DNA of 64,000 nt from Galaxea fascicularis. Its lineage: Eukaryota > Cnidaria > Anthozoa > Scleractinia > Euphylliidae. Under the pieces are notes generated by a model that ran no database searches, had not been told where the DNA came from, and worked only from the letters and a program-made list of their open reading frames with translations. The position numbers were made by a program, and so were the translations under genes. The stretch lies in contig OX419338.1 in assembly GCA_948470475.1 (NCBI GenBank), positions 26,254,880-26,318,879 on the forward strand, given 5' to 3'. Shown one piece after another: positions 1 through 10,640 of this stretch (position 1 is the first letter of the stretch; every line of letters starts with the position of its first letter).

Positions 1-512
1 GCTGTGCCTCCATAGGGCCTTGTATTGATACCTGTGGAGTGATTGTCATTTCTAAATAAAGTATGTCCTGTTATGGCATAGTCAGCATCTTTGTCCAAAT
101 GATTCAATCTTGTTTCTGAGAAAATACTGACATCAGTACTTGTATAGTTTATGTCTTTGCGTATATCTTCAATATGTCTATGAAATGATCTTGTATTAAG
201 GTAGCACACTTTTAAAGCAGTCTTGTCTGTATCATAGATAGGAGTAATAGAAAGCTTGAGATGCCCTTCTGTTCGTACATTGTAAATGTTGCATTTCAGC
301 TGTTACAGGTGTACTTGAGAATTAACAGCTATTTTGCTTTCGCAAAGGTCAGTGATATATAATCCTTCAATGGTGGTTACTCTACTCAATCCTACACAAT
401 GTATGTGAGGTATTGTTCTTCTGGTGTTAAAGTCAACAACTATTTTAGTCTCAGTATCACCTTGTGGTCTGTGTATGGTTTTAGCAGCTGCAGGTCTTAG
501 GGGAAACACCAT
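1..512 (-). pseudogene. Helentron-type Helitron: helicase C-terminus and start of endonuclease domain
   Basis: On the minus strand, 512 to 303 encodes the end of a PIF1-family helicase: a Q-motif-like TIHRPQGDTE segment followed by HCVGLSRVTTIEGLYI, the motif VI region. A TAA at 300-302 interrupts the frame. The same frame then stays open to the window edge and reads like the start of an exonuclease/endonuclease/phosphatase domain (YLNTRSFHRHIED, then a FSETRLNHLD segment, then RPYGG). A helicase fused to a C-terminal endonuclease is the hallmark of Helentrons, a Helitron branch that spreads by rolling-circle transposition. The copy is truncated upstream near 515, runs off the window, and contains the stop, so it is a relic. 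A plain PIF1 helicase gene is less likely because of the endonuclease-like extension. Confidence 0.62.
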
Positions 513-900
513 ATAACAGCTTGCATCTAACTTTTCTCTTTTTCATGGATCTTATAATCTTTTGCAGTAATCTAGACGGTTCTCGGTCTCTACGTCGTTT
601 CACTTGTTTAACTATTTTGGAATGGCCACGAAATTCTTTCGTACAAGATGGCGGCAAGGCCACAACAATGTTCATCATTGCACGGAAAGTTTTGCTTAAA
701 CTTTTCCTCAGGTAATAGTTATAAACAAAACTTCTAGTTCTGATATCAAGGCTAGGTTCGGTAAAAAATATCTTTAGATAATATATATTGAGAAGATTAC
801 TAGTTCTTAAACAAATTCGTGCTTATAAACTGTTCACAGCTTTCGCAGACGTTCGGGCAATGATAGACGTTTTCACCACAGAAGCGGCAGAGCTTATGAC
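513..900. other. No gene recognised
   Basis: Two short overlapping frames on opposite strands (about 64 codons each) cover 481-715 and resemble no family. The plus strand has a possible splice donor after 711. Nothing else is supported. Confidence 0.5.
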
Positions 901-904
901 AAAA

Positions 905-1050
905 TCTCCCAAATAGGGCTTATTTATTCCCTCAGCGGGCTTTGTAATCCCCCAAAAGGGACTTAATAATCGCCCGAAGGCGCTCAATAATCCCCAAACG
1001 GGACTCAATAATTCCCTTGAAGGACTTTTGTTTCCCTATATGGGGCTGAT
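905..1050. repeat. Degenerate ~21-bp tandem repeat of CCC-loop-GGG hairpins
   Basis: About seven imperfect units of 20-22 bp follow one another. Each has the form TCCC, 3-6 bases, GGG, then a spacer such as ACTTAATAA or CTCAATAA (for example CCCCCAAAAGGGACTTAATAA-like and CCCCAAACGGGACTCAATAA-like units). The CCC and GGG of a unit can pair, so the block is a string of small hairpins. The units have diverged but keep the pairing bases in most cases. No coding function is apparent. Confidence 0.65.
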
Positions 1051-1683
1051 AAACTTGTGTCTTCGCAAGCACAGGAGTAACTCTATGACGCCGAGCTGTG
1101 CATCGATCGACAACTTGAAAGCATCTGTGAAAGCCATTTATTCGGCCAGATTGACCCGTACTTCGAAAGCTGTGACATACTGAGACAACACCTTTTGAGA
1201 AATTCATGACAAACTTAAGAAAATGAAGAAAGCTCACTCACCTATCTCGCTTTCCAGCGTCACGGTACATGTAAAGGCCACGGAGACAAAACGCAAATGT
1301 CCTTCGTTCGCGAAGCGTGCGTTGCCTGCTTCCCCACGTGATCGTTGACGCAATTGCCGACTAATTTCCTCGAATTCTATTGGTTCCGAATGTTGTTTTG
1401 AATTCGTAATTTTCTCGCAACCAATAGTAAGGGTTACGATAATTCATGATTGAGTGACGACATACATCGTAGTTCACGACAGATTCACGACAAATGGTTA
1501 CGCTTTACCTGTCCCTCATGTAGTGCGTCACAAAATGGACCTCCAATGAAAACCTCACTCAAACCTCTATAAAAATTTTTCACATTTGTACTATATGAGG
1601 TAGTGATCAAAATTTCTACAGCTCTGCATAGTGTCTGCATTTGCATATGCAAATAGCAGACACAAAAATTGCTCGAGAGACAC
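1051..1683. other. No gene recognised
   Basis: AT-rich intergenic sequence. The palindrome around TTTGCATATGCAAA at 1640-1653 is the only marked structure. It resembles an octamer-like element, but there is no gene beside it to regulate. Confidence 0.4.
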
Positions 1684-2202
1684 AGTATATAGGGAAGATA
1701 TTGTTGACGTCACCTATTGTCATTGATGTGCCAAACATAGCCTGCGTAGCTGGCGGTATTGTGTACTAGGCGAGGGAAATTTGGCGGCGGAGCCGCGAGA
1801 AATACCGCCTGCCAGAGAACCATGATTTTTCGAATGCCGCCCACTTTTATCGCCTCAACTAATCCCAATTAAATCAGCCAATCAGAGTGAAACCTGTAAT
1901 TCGATGATTGACATATGTATAGCCCTCGACCAATCAGTTTCCCCGCACACTGGTGTGCGGGCCTATTCAAAATACCGGGGTTTTCTGGCAGGCGGTATTT
2001 CAAACGCCTCGTCCCCTCTCCTTTTTTTTTGGATAGCGGCTCCGCCGCCAAAACTTTAATCACACAATACCGCCAGCTGCGCAGGCTATGCCAAACAGAG
2101 CCTTATTGGTTTTTGAAACAAAGGGTCTTTTGTTCCTGTGGTTGGCACATTTGAATAACAAAGGCAATGTTTGTAAACAGATGTCTTCCCTATAAACTGA
2201 AA
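1684..2202. mobile_element. MITE-like element with long imperfect inverted repeats
   Basis: The left side, reading TATATAGGGAAGA and then GCCTGCGTAGCTGGCGGTAT, recurs inverted on the right side, ending TCTTCCCTATAAA near 2195. Inner arms (CTGGCAGGCGGTATTTC at 1985 against its complement near 1805) and GGCGGCGGAGCCGC near 1782 against its complement near 2041 extend the palindrome. The right arm contains about 48 extra bases around 2095-2145. There is no transposase frame, so this is a non-autonomous DNA-transposon derivative or a foldback element. Confidence 0.6.
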
Positions 2203-2239
2203 TAAATGGGTACACTCCCATGTGGAGAGATAATACTTG

Positions 2240-2460
2240 GGTTGGAAAGTAGATTTTGGAAGCATTCACCATCTGGGCTAGAGGTTCAGATTGTAATTGC
2301 CCGGACACGTTTTCACTCGCCAAACCTGCCCCACCTCCCAACCCCCAAGTCAAACCAATAAAACAACTTGAAAACTTAAAATTAGGAATCCGGAATTCAT
2401 GAAAATAAAGGCATAAGTGTGAGGTTTCGTCGAAGAATCAATACAGGATGGCTTCCATTC
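2240..2460. repeat. Dispersed repeat, copy A
   Basis: Diverged direct repeat of 8570-8815. Shared landmarks in order are TTTTGG-AGC-TTCACC, the GCCCCACCTCC / GCACCACCTCC core, AATCCGGAATT, and AAGTGT-AGGTTTC. The family was not recognised. Confidence 0.6.
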
Positions 2461-3400
2461 ATAAACCATTTATTGTTAATGAAAAACAAACAAACAACCT
2501 CAGTCGTTTGTAGTCAGTGGCATTCCCATCGTTTGATCTTCATACTGAAACTACAAGTAATTAAACTTCCGGTCATCTTATAAAATAGAAACACTACATC
2601 ACTTCCGGAAAACATGCAACAGCTCGGAACTTCGTAGAGCTTGCTCCACAATCGCTAAGAACAATAAGGGACTACTTGTAGTACGGTGTCAGCTAAAACC
2701 GTAAAATATACTTTTACAAGTAAAAAGCATAAAACTGACAACAATCTACGAACACAGGTAAAGAAAGTCACATGTACCCTGGGCCTGGCGGAAAAGAACT
2801 GTACAAAATAGACTGATATCGTAGTGTATCGATATCGTATCATATTCTCTGCTCTTCTTTTCCATCTGGTTGAAGGTTATAATCTTTTAATTTCGATCTC
2901 GGTTTCCGGATTCCGTGTTTTGACTGGTTGACCAAGGTACAGGCCAAACAACTGCCGTTGTCGCTGTTCATGATTGCAACCAGTGCTTTGCCAGTGCTAG
3001 AGTATTTAACAATACAGCTAATCTAGATTTTAATAATTTAATAATCATTTTAATGACTTCAGTCCTCTTGGAACCTGACTCATAGTCAGACATCACTCCC
3101 TCGTCCAACCTCGTTTCCATTCTATAGTCCCAAGAAACTTTACAAGTTTTTTTTATTAGTTTTCCATCCACTCAAACTTGCATGACCTTTAATCGAATCA
3201 GATTGTGGCCTTTTTTTTTTTTTAACACTAAGGCCAGCTGGAAGCACGTTAAGGGCGTTCTCTTTGCCGGTCTTCAGTATTTAATTCAAAATATGTGCGT
3301 CTCTTAAAGTATGCATTAGTTGATGCGTGCATCTTTATCGTCTACGTGGCTTTGCTTAATTTGGATTTTTAAGGATAAATACGGTCAATTCATCCTTGGT
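2461..3400. other. No gene recognised
   Basis: Low-complexity A/T tracts and short frames without family resemblance. The left part continues from the dispersed repeat. Confidence 0.4.
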
Positions 3401-4037
3401 GCACGACAATGTGGTCGCTTGAACCCCAAACTGAATTGATCAACTAACTGGTGCATAAAGATATTACCTGTTTAGCTAACCCAGCTAGGCTTAGTGAAAA
3501 GATTGATAAAGCACCGGTAAGAGCCATAATGGGACCTGTCAGTTTTCTGGACGTTAAAAATTGAGCCAAAGAATCTGAAGACACTTTCTAGGCGCTCTTT
3601 AAACACGCCAAGCATCGTGAAAACCATATCGCAGAAGATAAACAGCTTCAGATTGTTAAACATTGGTTTAAAGGCAGAAAGGACGACAGGCGATAGCAAA
3701 GAGAGGAAAAGTGCTGCTATAAATCTGCAAGTAAATAAATAAATAGTACTTAATAATACGAGAACTCACACAGTCCTTCAAATTTGTGTTTCAAAACAAA
3801 TTTAATTACCAAAGCTTTTCCGGATACAAGTATGAACAATTTGAGGCTATACGAAATATACAACTGGCAAAAAGTGAAAGAAAGCTCGCCCGACAATGAA
3901 GCCGGCAATATTTTGTTATAAATTCAGAAAATTTACTGAGTCAATACAGCTTGTTATTGAGAGTACAGTCGTTGAATTCAGAGCGAAGCGGTGCAGTTTT
4001 TCCGTTTAGGGTGAGCTGGTTGCTTTGGTGTCTTTTT
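3401..4037 (-). other. 3' flank and probable 3'UTR of the minus-strand GFP-like gene
   Basis: This sequence follows the stop codon of the fluorescent-protein gene on the minus strand. It shares patches with the flank behind the plus-strand gene (51000-51440) and with the relic at 39.2-39.7 kb, including the segment AACAATCTGAAGCT (here near 3650) and CTTTCACTTTTTGCCAGTT (near 3870, shared with the relic). These patches show that the 3'UTR was duplicated together with the coding exons. A polyadenylation site could not be fixed. Confidence 0.5.
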
Positions 4038-7000
4038 TTACTGCGGAGCCATGGGCAAAGGAGAAACGCGGCCCTCTGCAAACTCGTGTTGTTCAAAAGT
4101 AGTGTAATGTTCGTCGTGCCTCGTTAGTTCAAGTCGGTGGTCCACAAAGTGAAACATGGGTGGTTTACTGACAGGATTGTTGGACCTGAAAATGTTAAAT
4201 AAACATTCAACTGAGGGATATTTGACAACATAACTGAACTATCCTTTGATTAAACACCTAAAGCTGATACTGACAATCGAATAATTAAAATGTTTTGATT
4301 GTTTTCCAATAACTTTTGCTCATTCACAATTAATTTTGTTAAATCGTGGATTTCGCGATAGTATTAAAGACGAAACTCGTTTTATTGCTCTGAAAAACGA
4401 AAATGGATTTTCAGTGAAGGATTGTATTCTAAAGTGACTTAAAAGCAAAATAAACTTTCCGATTTGTTTTAAAATTTTGTCCAGTGGGTGAGTGAATCAT
4501 AAAAAGGGACATTGTTGGTATTGGTAACAGTGGGTAACAGTGACCATGTTAAAGTAATAAAACATCGCACCTTAAGCCATTTGCCTTTCTTAGGCCTTAA
4601 GAAATTTGAAGACTTCTTGTTGTCGTTGTACAAATACGTATTTTGACTTACTTGTAAGTAGTCTTGAAGTCACTTCGGTGATGGGCACCCCCTTCCACCT
4701 TAAAGACCATTGCAGTGTCACTCTTCAGCATCCCGTCACGCATATACAGCGTCTCCACGGATGGCTCCCATCCTAAAATCTTCTTTCTCATGACAGGACC
4801 ATGAGGGGGAAGGTTCACACCGTGAAACTTGTCCTTGTAGTTGAAACAGCCGTCCTTGATACTGTTAACAAGAAAATGGAAAATTGTAAAACGATCGAGA
4901 TACTATTGAATGTTTTTGTCAGAGTTCCATTCAAACAATATCATAGTTGCGTTTTCCACGTTCTCGCTGTCACTCTGAAACTCCATAGTTACGTTGCAAA
5001 ACAAACTTAACAACGCAAGGATTTCTCGCGAGAATCTCTGACCTTGAGCGGTTGCTTGCAGTACAAACTCCTCCATCTTCAAAAGTCATGCACCTCTCCC
5101 AAGTCATGCCTCCAAGAATTGCTTGCTTATGGTAGTCAGGTATGTCGTCAGGATACTTGATAAATGGCTTGCTGCCGTACATGTGGCAATGCGTCAGAAT
5201 GTGAACAGAGAAAGGCAGAGGTGCACCGCTGGTGACCTTAAGCTTCATCCACTGCTTCCCTCTGGAACACAAAAAATAAAGTATAGTACCTTTTTAGAGG
5301 AAACGAAAGAGTTAGTAATACGATTATTTTCTGATTTGACACATTTTCTACAACTTTCAAAAATACAGCTCTGCTGAATTCCACCAAGAGAAAGTCTAGG
5401 AAAGCTGAACAATGAGTAGCAGGGAAGAACGGGGCCGATTATTGATGAGGGTTCATACAAACAAACCCTAAAACGAAGGATTTTGTTTGCAAATCATTCG
5501 ACAATAGTTAGCGTATTTGCGGTAACTTGCAATTGAAGTAATTGAATCTTCAGTTCCTGCGTTCCTGACGAAATTCTTCCCGTGGTCCAATTCCTTGACA
5601 AATCATTCATTAACGAAATTGTTACATGGATATCGAGAACAGATCTCAAATTGCTGCCACGCTATGTCCTTCAAATTTTCAGTTGATGAATTTCGTGGAG
5701 AATATAACCTGTCTTGTCCGTAGTTCTTGCGGAGAAACAGATGAGCAATAAAAAGGTCTTCCTCGCTGTTCATGAAGTCCATAATGGCAACGCGGTTAAT
5801 AAATTGGACTAGTAACAAAGTTAGCTTAAGTTGGTTCTAACCGGCCGGTGTCGTTTAACCGGTCGACAACGACCAAAACAAGTGATTAAGCAATAAAAAG
5901 AACAAACGAGGGGCAAATACACAATGCAAACTCCCCTGTGAATGCCGAAATACAATACAAGGTATGTGCAACAGTTTTTACAAAATGTTATAATTGTGTG
6001 TTGCTTCGATTCGACGCAGGTGTCAGCACATACTAATAAGCTAGGGCTCTTCTCTTGAAAAGAGCTTTCAACAACCGCGTGACCCACTGAAGAGGTTCGC
6101 AGTAAAAGGAAAGAAGAGAGCATTGCTTTGACAAAACAATATTTACTTTGATTTAGGAAGCTCTTACAAAATTACGTAATATCAGAAAATTGTACGCGAT
6201 GCAAGATGTGAGGTACATTTTTTAAAAGTTACAAGAGCTAAAAAGCAACGCAAAATTCCTAAAATCACAAACTTGATCTTCAACTTCTTTATTATGCACT
6301 ATTTACGTCAAATTACAACTAGTTAGTACTATAAATAATTACAACAAAAATATACAATACATAATAGAAATCAAAGAACAACATGTATAACAAGGATATG
6401 TGCCTGGCAACCAGAGTAGCTACTGGCTTTCGAAAAAATGAGGCGGAACCGCCTACTCGAATTCTTCTAGCTTATTACCGATCGTAGACTGAAATTAGTT
6501 ACCAAACAGTGAAGCCATTGTAGGAATTAAAACCCGACGAAATCGTCCTAAATCGAGCTAAAAAGCACACAAGACCGTCAAAATGACGAACAAAAGGAGC
6601 AGAGGCGAGTGATTCAGTTATACTGGTGTACAGATCGTATTGTCTACTCCTGAAACCGTAGTTTTCCCCACAGAAATCAATTTTAATTAATCTACGTTAT
6701 CGAAATTCCACAGATGGCTTGTTCTTTTGAATAAAATAAGCACCAATCATTTAAAATTTACGTTTTCTTACTCGTAAGGTGTGCCTTGTCCTTCGCCCTC
6801 AATTGTGAAGTCATGACCGTTAACAGTCCCTTCCAAGGTCAACTTAGTCTTCATTTCTTTTTTAATCACACTCTGTTTGAATGAAAAAAAAAACAGAAAA
6901 TCCAACTGAGTGACGATGCACTGAACTAAGACGATGAACCATTGGACGAAAGCGCTTAGGAGAAGGAGTTGAACTCATTTCCCGGCGAACATCTCAGTAG

Positions 7001-7117
7001 CCTTGCAACCTTGGTACATGACCCGACCAACCCGCGGCAAATATGATCGTGAGGAGTGCAGTTATAAAAAGGTTCATAGGAAGCGAATAGAATTTTCATC
7101 TGCGAACTACATACCAT
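4038..7117 (-). CDS. GFP-like fluorescent protein / chromoprotein, five exons
   Basis: Exons on the minus strand are 7117-7115 (only the ATG), 6872-6772, 5261-5043, 4861-4652 and 4185-4038. All four introns have GT-AG ends, and the spliced frame encodes 226 residues with no stop, the normal size for the family. The chromophore triad is Met62-Tyr63-Gly64 in CHMYGSK. The catalytic Arg is Arg91 in [11 protein letters not shown], and the Glu equivalent to GFP Glu222 is Glu212 in FEQHEFAEG. The family folds as an 11-strand beta-barrel that makes its own chromophore. In corals these are abundant cytosolic pigments. An M-Y-G core is often red-emitting or non-fluorescent elsewhere, but colour cannot be read from sequence. 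The start is fixed by splicing, because exon 1 contributes only Met and exon 2 opens with Ser-Val-Ile. The gene is paralogous to the one at 47.7-51.0 kb and appears functional. Confidence 0.93.
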
Positions 7118-7207
7118 GATGAAGATCTGGAGTAGATATAGCTCGACAAGTCTCGTTCTCCTTTTCAATGGAACTGATTTAAGGGCGGTAATCACTGACC
7201 ACGGTGA

Positions 7208-7330
7208 GTGAAAATCCAGCAGTTTGTGGGCGCCTTTATAGCAGAAAAGTCACAGCCAGAATCAACTTCGACCAATCAGAAAGAAAAGGAAAGCCCCAGC
7301 ACGCTGGTTCCAAACAATGGTGAAATAATC
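7208..7330 (-). promoter_or_regulatory. Promoter of the minus-strand GFP-like gene
   Basis: Read on the minus strand there is a CCAAT box in inverted form (ATTGG, 7276-7272) and TATAAA at 7240-7235. Then GGCGCCCACAAACTGCTGG leads to a 5'UTR of roughly 90 bases before the ATG at 7117. The block from a GCTGGGGCTTTC element through the TATA box is nearly the same in front of the plus-strand paralogue, which supports it as a real, co-duplicated core promoter. Similarity continues upstream in patches to about 7420. Confidence 0.75.
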
Positions 7331-7924
7331 ACAGCTGATCGTGATTCGCCACCAGTGTGTTGCACGACAACTAAAAAACGTGACATGGGACTGATAAAAA
7401 GACGACTTTATGGAAACAGGGCCGTCATATTTATCCATTTGCACTCGTTGCATTTTGTTTTGAAAAAAAAATGAATAGCTCAGGAGAAACTTGAGACCTG
7501 ATGGAAAAAAATGATACGCCTGCAACCTTGGGCGATAAGGTATTTAAAAATGAAGACACTCCTTCCAGACATAGGTCGCAGTTACAAAAAAAGTGTCCAA
7601 CAGATGAGGGAGGCCAAATGTTTTTTTTTGTGTTTATAATCAGACCGCTGGAGAATGGTAAACCGACATTGAGAAACGTGACGACGAGAGTTCAGCCTGA
7701 GGTTGCATGCATCAGCTTTTCTGTAGCCCCCCGCACAGGCATTGAGATCATCTTTGTAGGAGTGTGGAAAACCCAGAAAAAGAATTCGCTAAAAAGGACC
7801 GTGAATACCGCGTGGAAGTAAGCTAACGGCTATTTTTATTTTGAAGAACTTGAAAGTTTGTCACCGGTACGAGTTTTAGCCGGCATTCCACGGATACACT
7901 AGCCTGAAGTGCATCTTTATCCCA
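7331..7924. other. Upstream region of the minus-strand GFP-like gene; no further gene
   Basis: The first ~90 bases still align with the upstream region of the paralogue (a TTTTTATCAGTCCC/GTCACG block read on the minus strand). Beyond that, only short frames such as 7501-7821 are seen, and they resemble nothing known. Confidence 0.4.
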
Positions 7925-8090
7925 TGGGGCCTTAGGCCCGTTTCAAACGTCGTGCTTCTACCGTGTCGAACTCAATTGATCGAATTAAATTCGACAGCAG
8001 CACGACGTTTGTAACCAAGTCGTGCTACTGCCGTGTAGCACGGCAGAACGACTTGGTTTAAAACGTCGTGCCACTGCGGTGTCGAACTGA
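7925..8090. mobile_element. MITE built of consecutive palindromes
   Basis: Three related modules follow each other: AAACGTCGTGCT ... AGCACGACGTTT (7935-8011), AACCAAGTCGTGCTACTGCC ... AACGACTTGGTT (8012-8058), then AAAACGTCGTGCCACTGC with a GTGTCGAACTGAATTCA end (8059-8090). The last module mirrors the opening CCGTGTCGAACTCAATTGA. There is no coding capacity. This is a short non-autonomous foldback or MITE element. Confidence 0.6.
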
Positions 8091-8569
8091 ATTCATAAAT
8101 TATAAATATATTTTTAAAGTCATCAGCAAAACCAGTTTGCTATGGTTTGACGCTGCGTTTTGATTGCGATGTGATGAGATTTTTTCTGGAAATTGTCGCG
8201 TCGCCGACGCGCGGTATGTAGTAGCTTCACGAATTACAAAGTCCTTGATTCTGACGCAAAAAATTCAACTCATTGAATTTTCGCGATTTTTTTTGTTTCT
8301 TTTCAGTGATAATGATAATGACAGTAATAATGATAATGATAATGATTAACAATTTCCATGAAAAATTGAGTGTAGCAAATTTCTTTACATAGAGCAAAAA
8401 TCTGCTTGGCGAAAAAGAAAGACAGTTGGATACTCATACATGAACAGAAACGGTAATTAACTTTTACATATTGGAAAAGGTCATCTAGAAACGGAAGACT
8501 GTCCAAAAAAATTTGTCGGCAGGATTCAAATCTGACCGACTTTTTGTTGCACCATCATTGTGCAGACTA
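8091..8569. other. No gene; GATAAT microsatellite at 8309-8346
   Basis: A short GATAAT/GATAATGATAAT-type microsatellite sits at about 8309-8346 in AT-rich sequence. No gene was seen. Confidence 0.5.
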
Positions 8570-8815
8570 GGGCTTGGGTACGTTGGAAACTGAATTTTGG
8601 GAGCGTTCACCGTCCGGGCGAGTGATTCTACAATTGTTCCCTTCACACGCTAAACCCGCACCACCTCCCTGCTGCTTCAAGCCAATCCAAATTTTAAAAC
8701 TTGGTAACTCTAAAAAATAGAATCCAGAATCCGGAATTAATAAACATAAAAACACAAGTGTAAGGTTTCCTTAAAGAATAAATAAAGGCAGCTTCGATTC
8801 CTGAATAATTTGTTT
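8570..8815. repeat. Dispersed repeat, copy B
   Basis: Diverged direct repeat of 2240-2460, sharing the CACCACCTCC core and the AATCCGGAATT segment. It sits about 50 bp left of the first tRNA-array sequence. Confidence 0.6.
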
Positions 8816-9253
8816 ATCGTCAGTTACTTTTTCGCGTTCTTCCTCATTCTAGGTGGCAATAGAGTTCACAGTGTTACACCTGTAATTGTTCAAAACGTGA
8901 CTGACAAAACGTAATCTAGTGGTTAGTTAAAGGCGATGGCAATGCAGTAAGGTAAACTCGCAGCTAGTATACAGTGCTGTTATTAGCGTATCCAAAAGAG
9001 TGGTCTGCTTCGGCCGACTGAAGTCGGGTTTGCGCTTGATGAACAATTCACTTACATGTAATTCTAGAGTAGGCCATTCTGCTCAAACTTTTATAGCACT
9101 TTTAAGCAGGACTTAGTTAGTTAGTTAGTTAGTTAGTTAGTTGGTTGGGTTACACGAATGACGACTTGAAGGCAAGCATCTTGTTCTCTTTTGGGGCAGG
9201 GGATTTGCTGACCTGGTAGCAAAGCTTTGGCGTGGCTATCCTCTGTCGGCACG

Positions 9254-9326
9254 GTTTCCGTAGTGTAGTGGTTATCACGTCCGCCTAACACGCGGAAGGT
9301 CGCCAGTTCAAGCCTGGCCGGAAACA
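9254..9326 (+). tRNA. tRNA-Val(AAC), copy 1
   Basis: This gene is 73 nt without an encoded CCA. The acceptor arms GTTTCCG/CGGAAAC pair fully, with discriminator A. The anticodon stem TCCGC/GCGGA encloses loop CTAACAC, giving anticodon AAC (read as IAC after editing, decoding GTY/GTC valine codons). The T arm is GCCAG-TTCAAGC-CTGGC. Internal A and B boxes are present, and a TTTT terminator follows about 20 bp downstream. There is no intron. Confidence 0.96.
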
Positions 9327-9955
9327 CCCGCAGCAGTTGTAATTTTGTTTCCTCGGAGAAGTAAAGAGAATAAGAAGGGTTTCCTTTCATGTACATGTAT
9401 TTAATCACCGACCATGTAGTTCCAGCTGTTTCAGTTCTTTAACTTTGTTTTGCTTGTTGTCACGGAATCAATCTGACAGCTGTAATTACAGCAAAGGCAA
9501 AGCCCAGAAGTCACGCTTTGTTTTTCTTGTGGTTGTTTTTTCGTATGATCCACCAAAACACTGGGAAAGTTTCTTAGTCTGCAGACATAGTGAAAATCGC
9601 GGGCTTATGCTTGGTTTGATAGGTGCCTTGTAAGGTCAGTGACGTTTGTACGCGGAAATCGTTGTGACTTGCGTTGCACACTACGCGGACAGCCTAGCTA
9701 GCCTAACGCAGAAGGCGGAAAAGTGGTGCCAACGCGTTATGATAATCAATTTCAAATCAGGGTGACACACACTCCAGCAGCAAAAGAAAACCGCAACTAC
9801 AACACTATAGGGAGATTTCTATAGCTGTAATTAAAAGTATCAGTGTGATTCCGTAAGAACAAGTAAAATGAAATGGAACAACTGACTAAAACTACATGGT
9901 CAGTTGATACAGACTTTTGTGTTCGTTCGTCTAGCGTCGTCTGGAGAAAAAGCAA

Positions 9956-10028
9956 TGTCTCCGGCCAGGATTGAACTGGCGCCCTTCCGCGTGTAAGGCG
10001 GACGTGATAACCACTACACTACGGAAAC
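9956..10028 (-). tRNA. tRNA-Val(TAC), copy 1
   Basis: Same 73-nt valine scaffold on the opposite strand, with anticodon loop CTTACAC (TAC, decoding GTA). It differs from the AAC and CAC genes by GGGCGCC for GGTCGCC at the T-stem junction and by acceptor end CGGAGAC, which makes one T-G wobble pair. A TTTTT terminator follows within 10 bases on the minus strand. It is convergent with Val(AAC) and divergent from Val(CAC). Confidence 0.95.
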
Positions 10029-10640
10029 CGTGCTGGCAGAGATTAAGATCTCCGCTTTCTGTCTTGCTTTTTCTGATTGTCTCCTCTTGGCAAGTATTGT
10101 CGTTCGAATAAAAATGATGACCAACACATTTAAGAACAAAAAAAACAAAACAGATAATAATAGAAATAAATAAAATGAAAGAACAATTAAAAAACAAACA
10201 AACAAACAAACATCGAAAGCGGTTGTGCCGGTGTGGGCGGGGCCATAAATCATAATCTGAATTTGATTTTAGTGACAAGGCTATGAATAAACTGAAGGGA
10301 TATATAAGCAATAACCGATAGCAAAACTGATAAAACAGTTAGCAATTTTTTTTGTGCTTGAAGTCACACGTATATTACTCAGTGCAAAACACACAAGCAC
10401 GGAACGGGTTCCCCATCAAATGGTTGTTTTGTGCGGCCATTTTCTGGCAACTTATCCATAAAGCAAAATTCGTGGGCCATCCGTGACCGTTTAAGTTTTG
10501 AGCTGTCTAAGCTACAACAGAACAGTTACTTTTAACTTCCTTGCTTTAATCGTGACTCCCTCCTCTCACGCGCCTTTGGTATTCTTCCGGTAGATCAGTA
10601 AAATGACTGACGCTTAGTCTGGAGCCCCTCATTCATCGTG

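Noticed and set aside
5603..5818. 71-codon frame inside intron 2 of the minus pigment gene
   Set aside because: The frame can be followed past a stop but matches no family, and it lies in an intron of a gene with intact splicing.
9110..9143. GTTA runs considered as telomere-like repeats
   Set aside because: Period and sequence do not match TTAGGG, and the runs are short and internal to a tandem unit.
9931..10311. 126-codon minus frame repeated in every array unit, along with other recurrent frames of 62-79 codons
   Set aside because: They overlap tRNA genes or spacer microsatellites, recur only because the unit is duplicated, and their Cys/Phe-rich or tRNA-antisense content resembles no protein.
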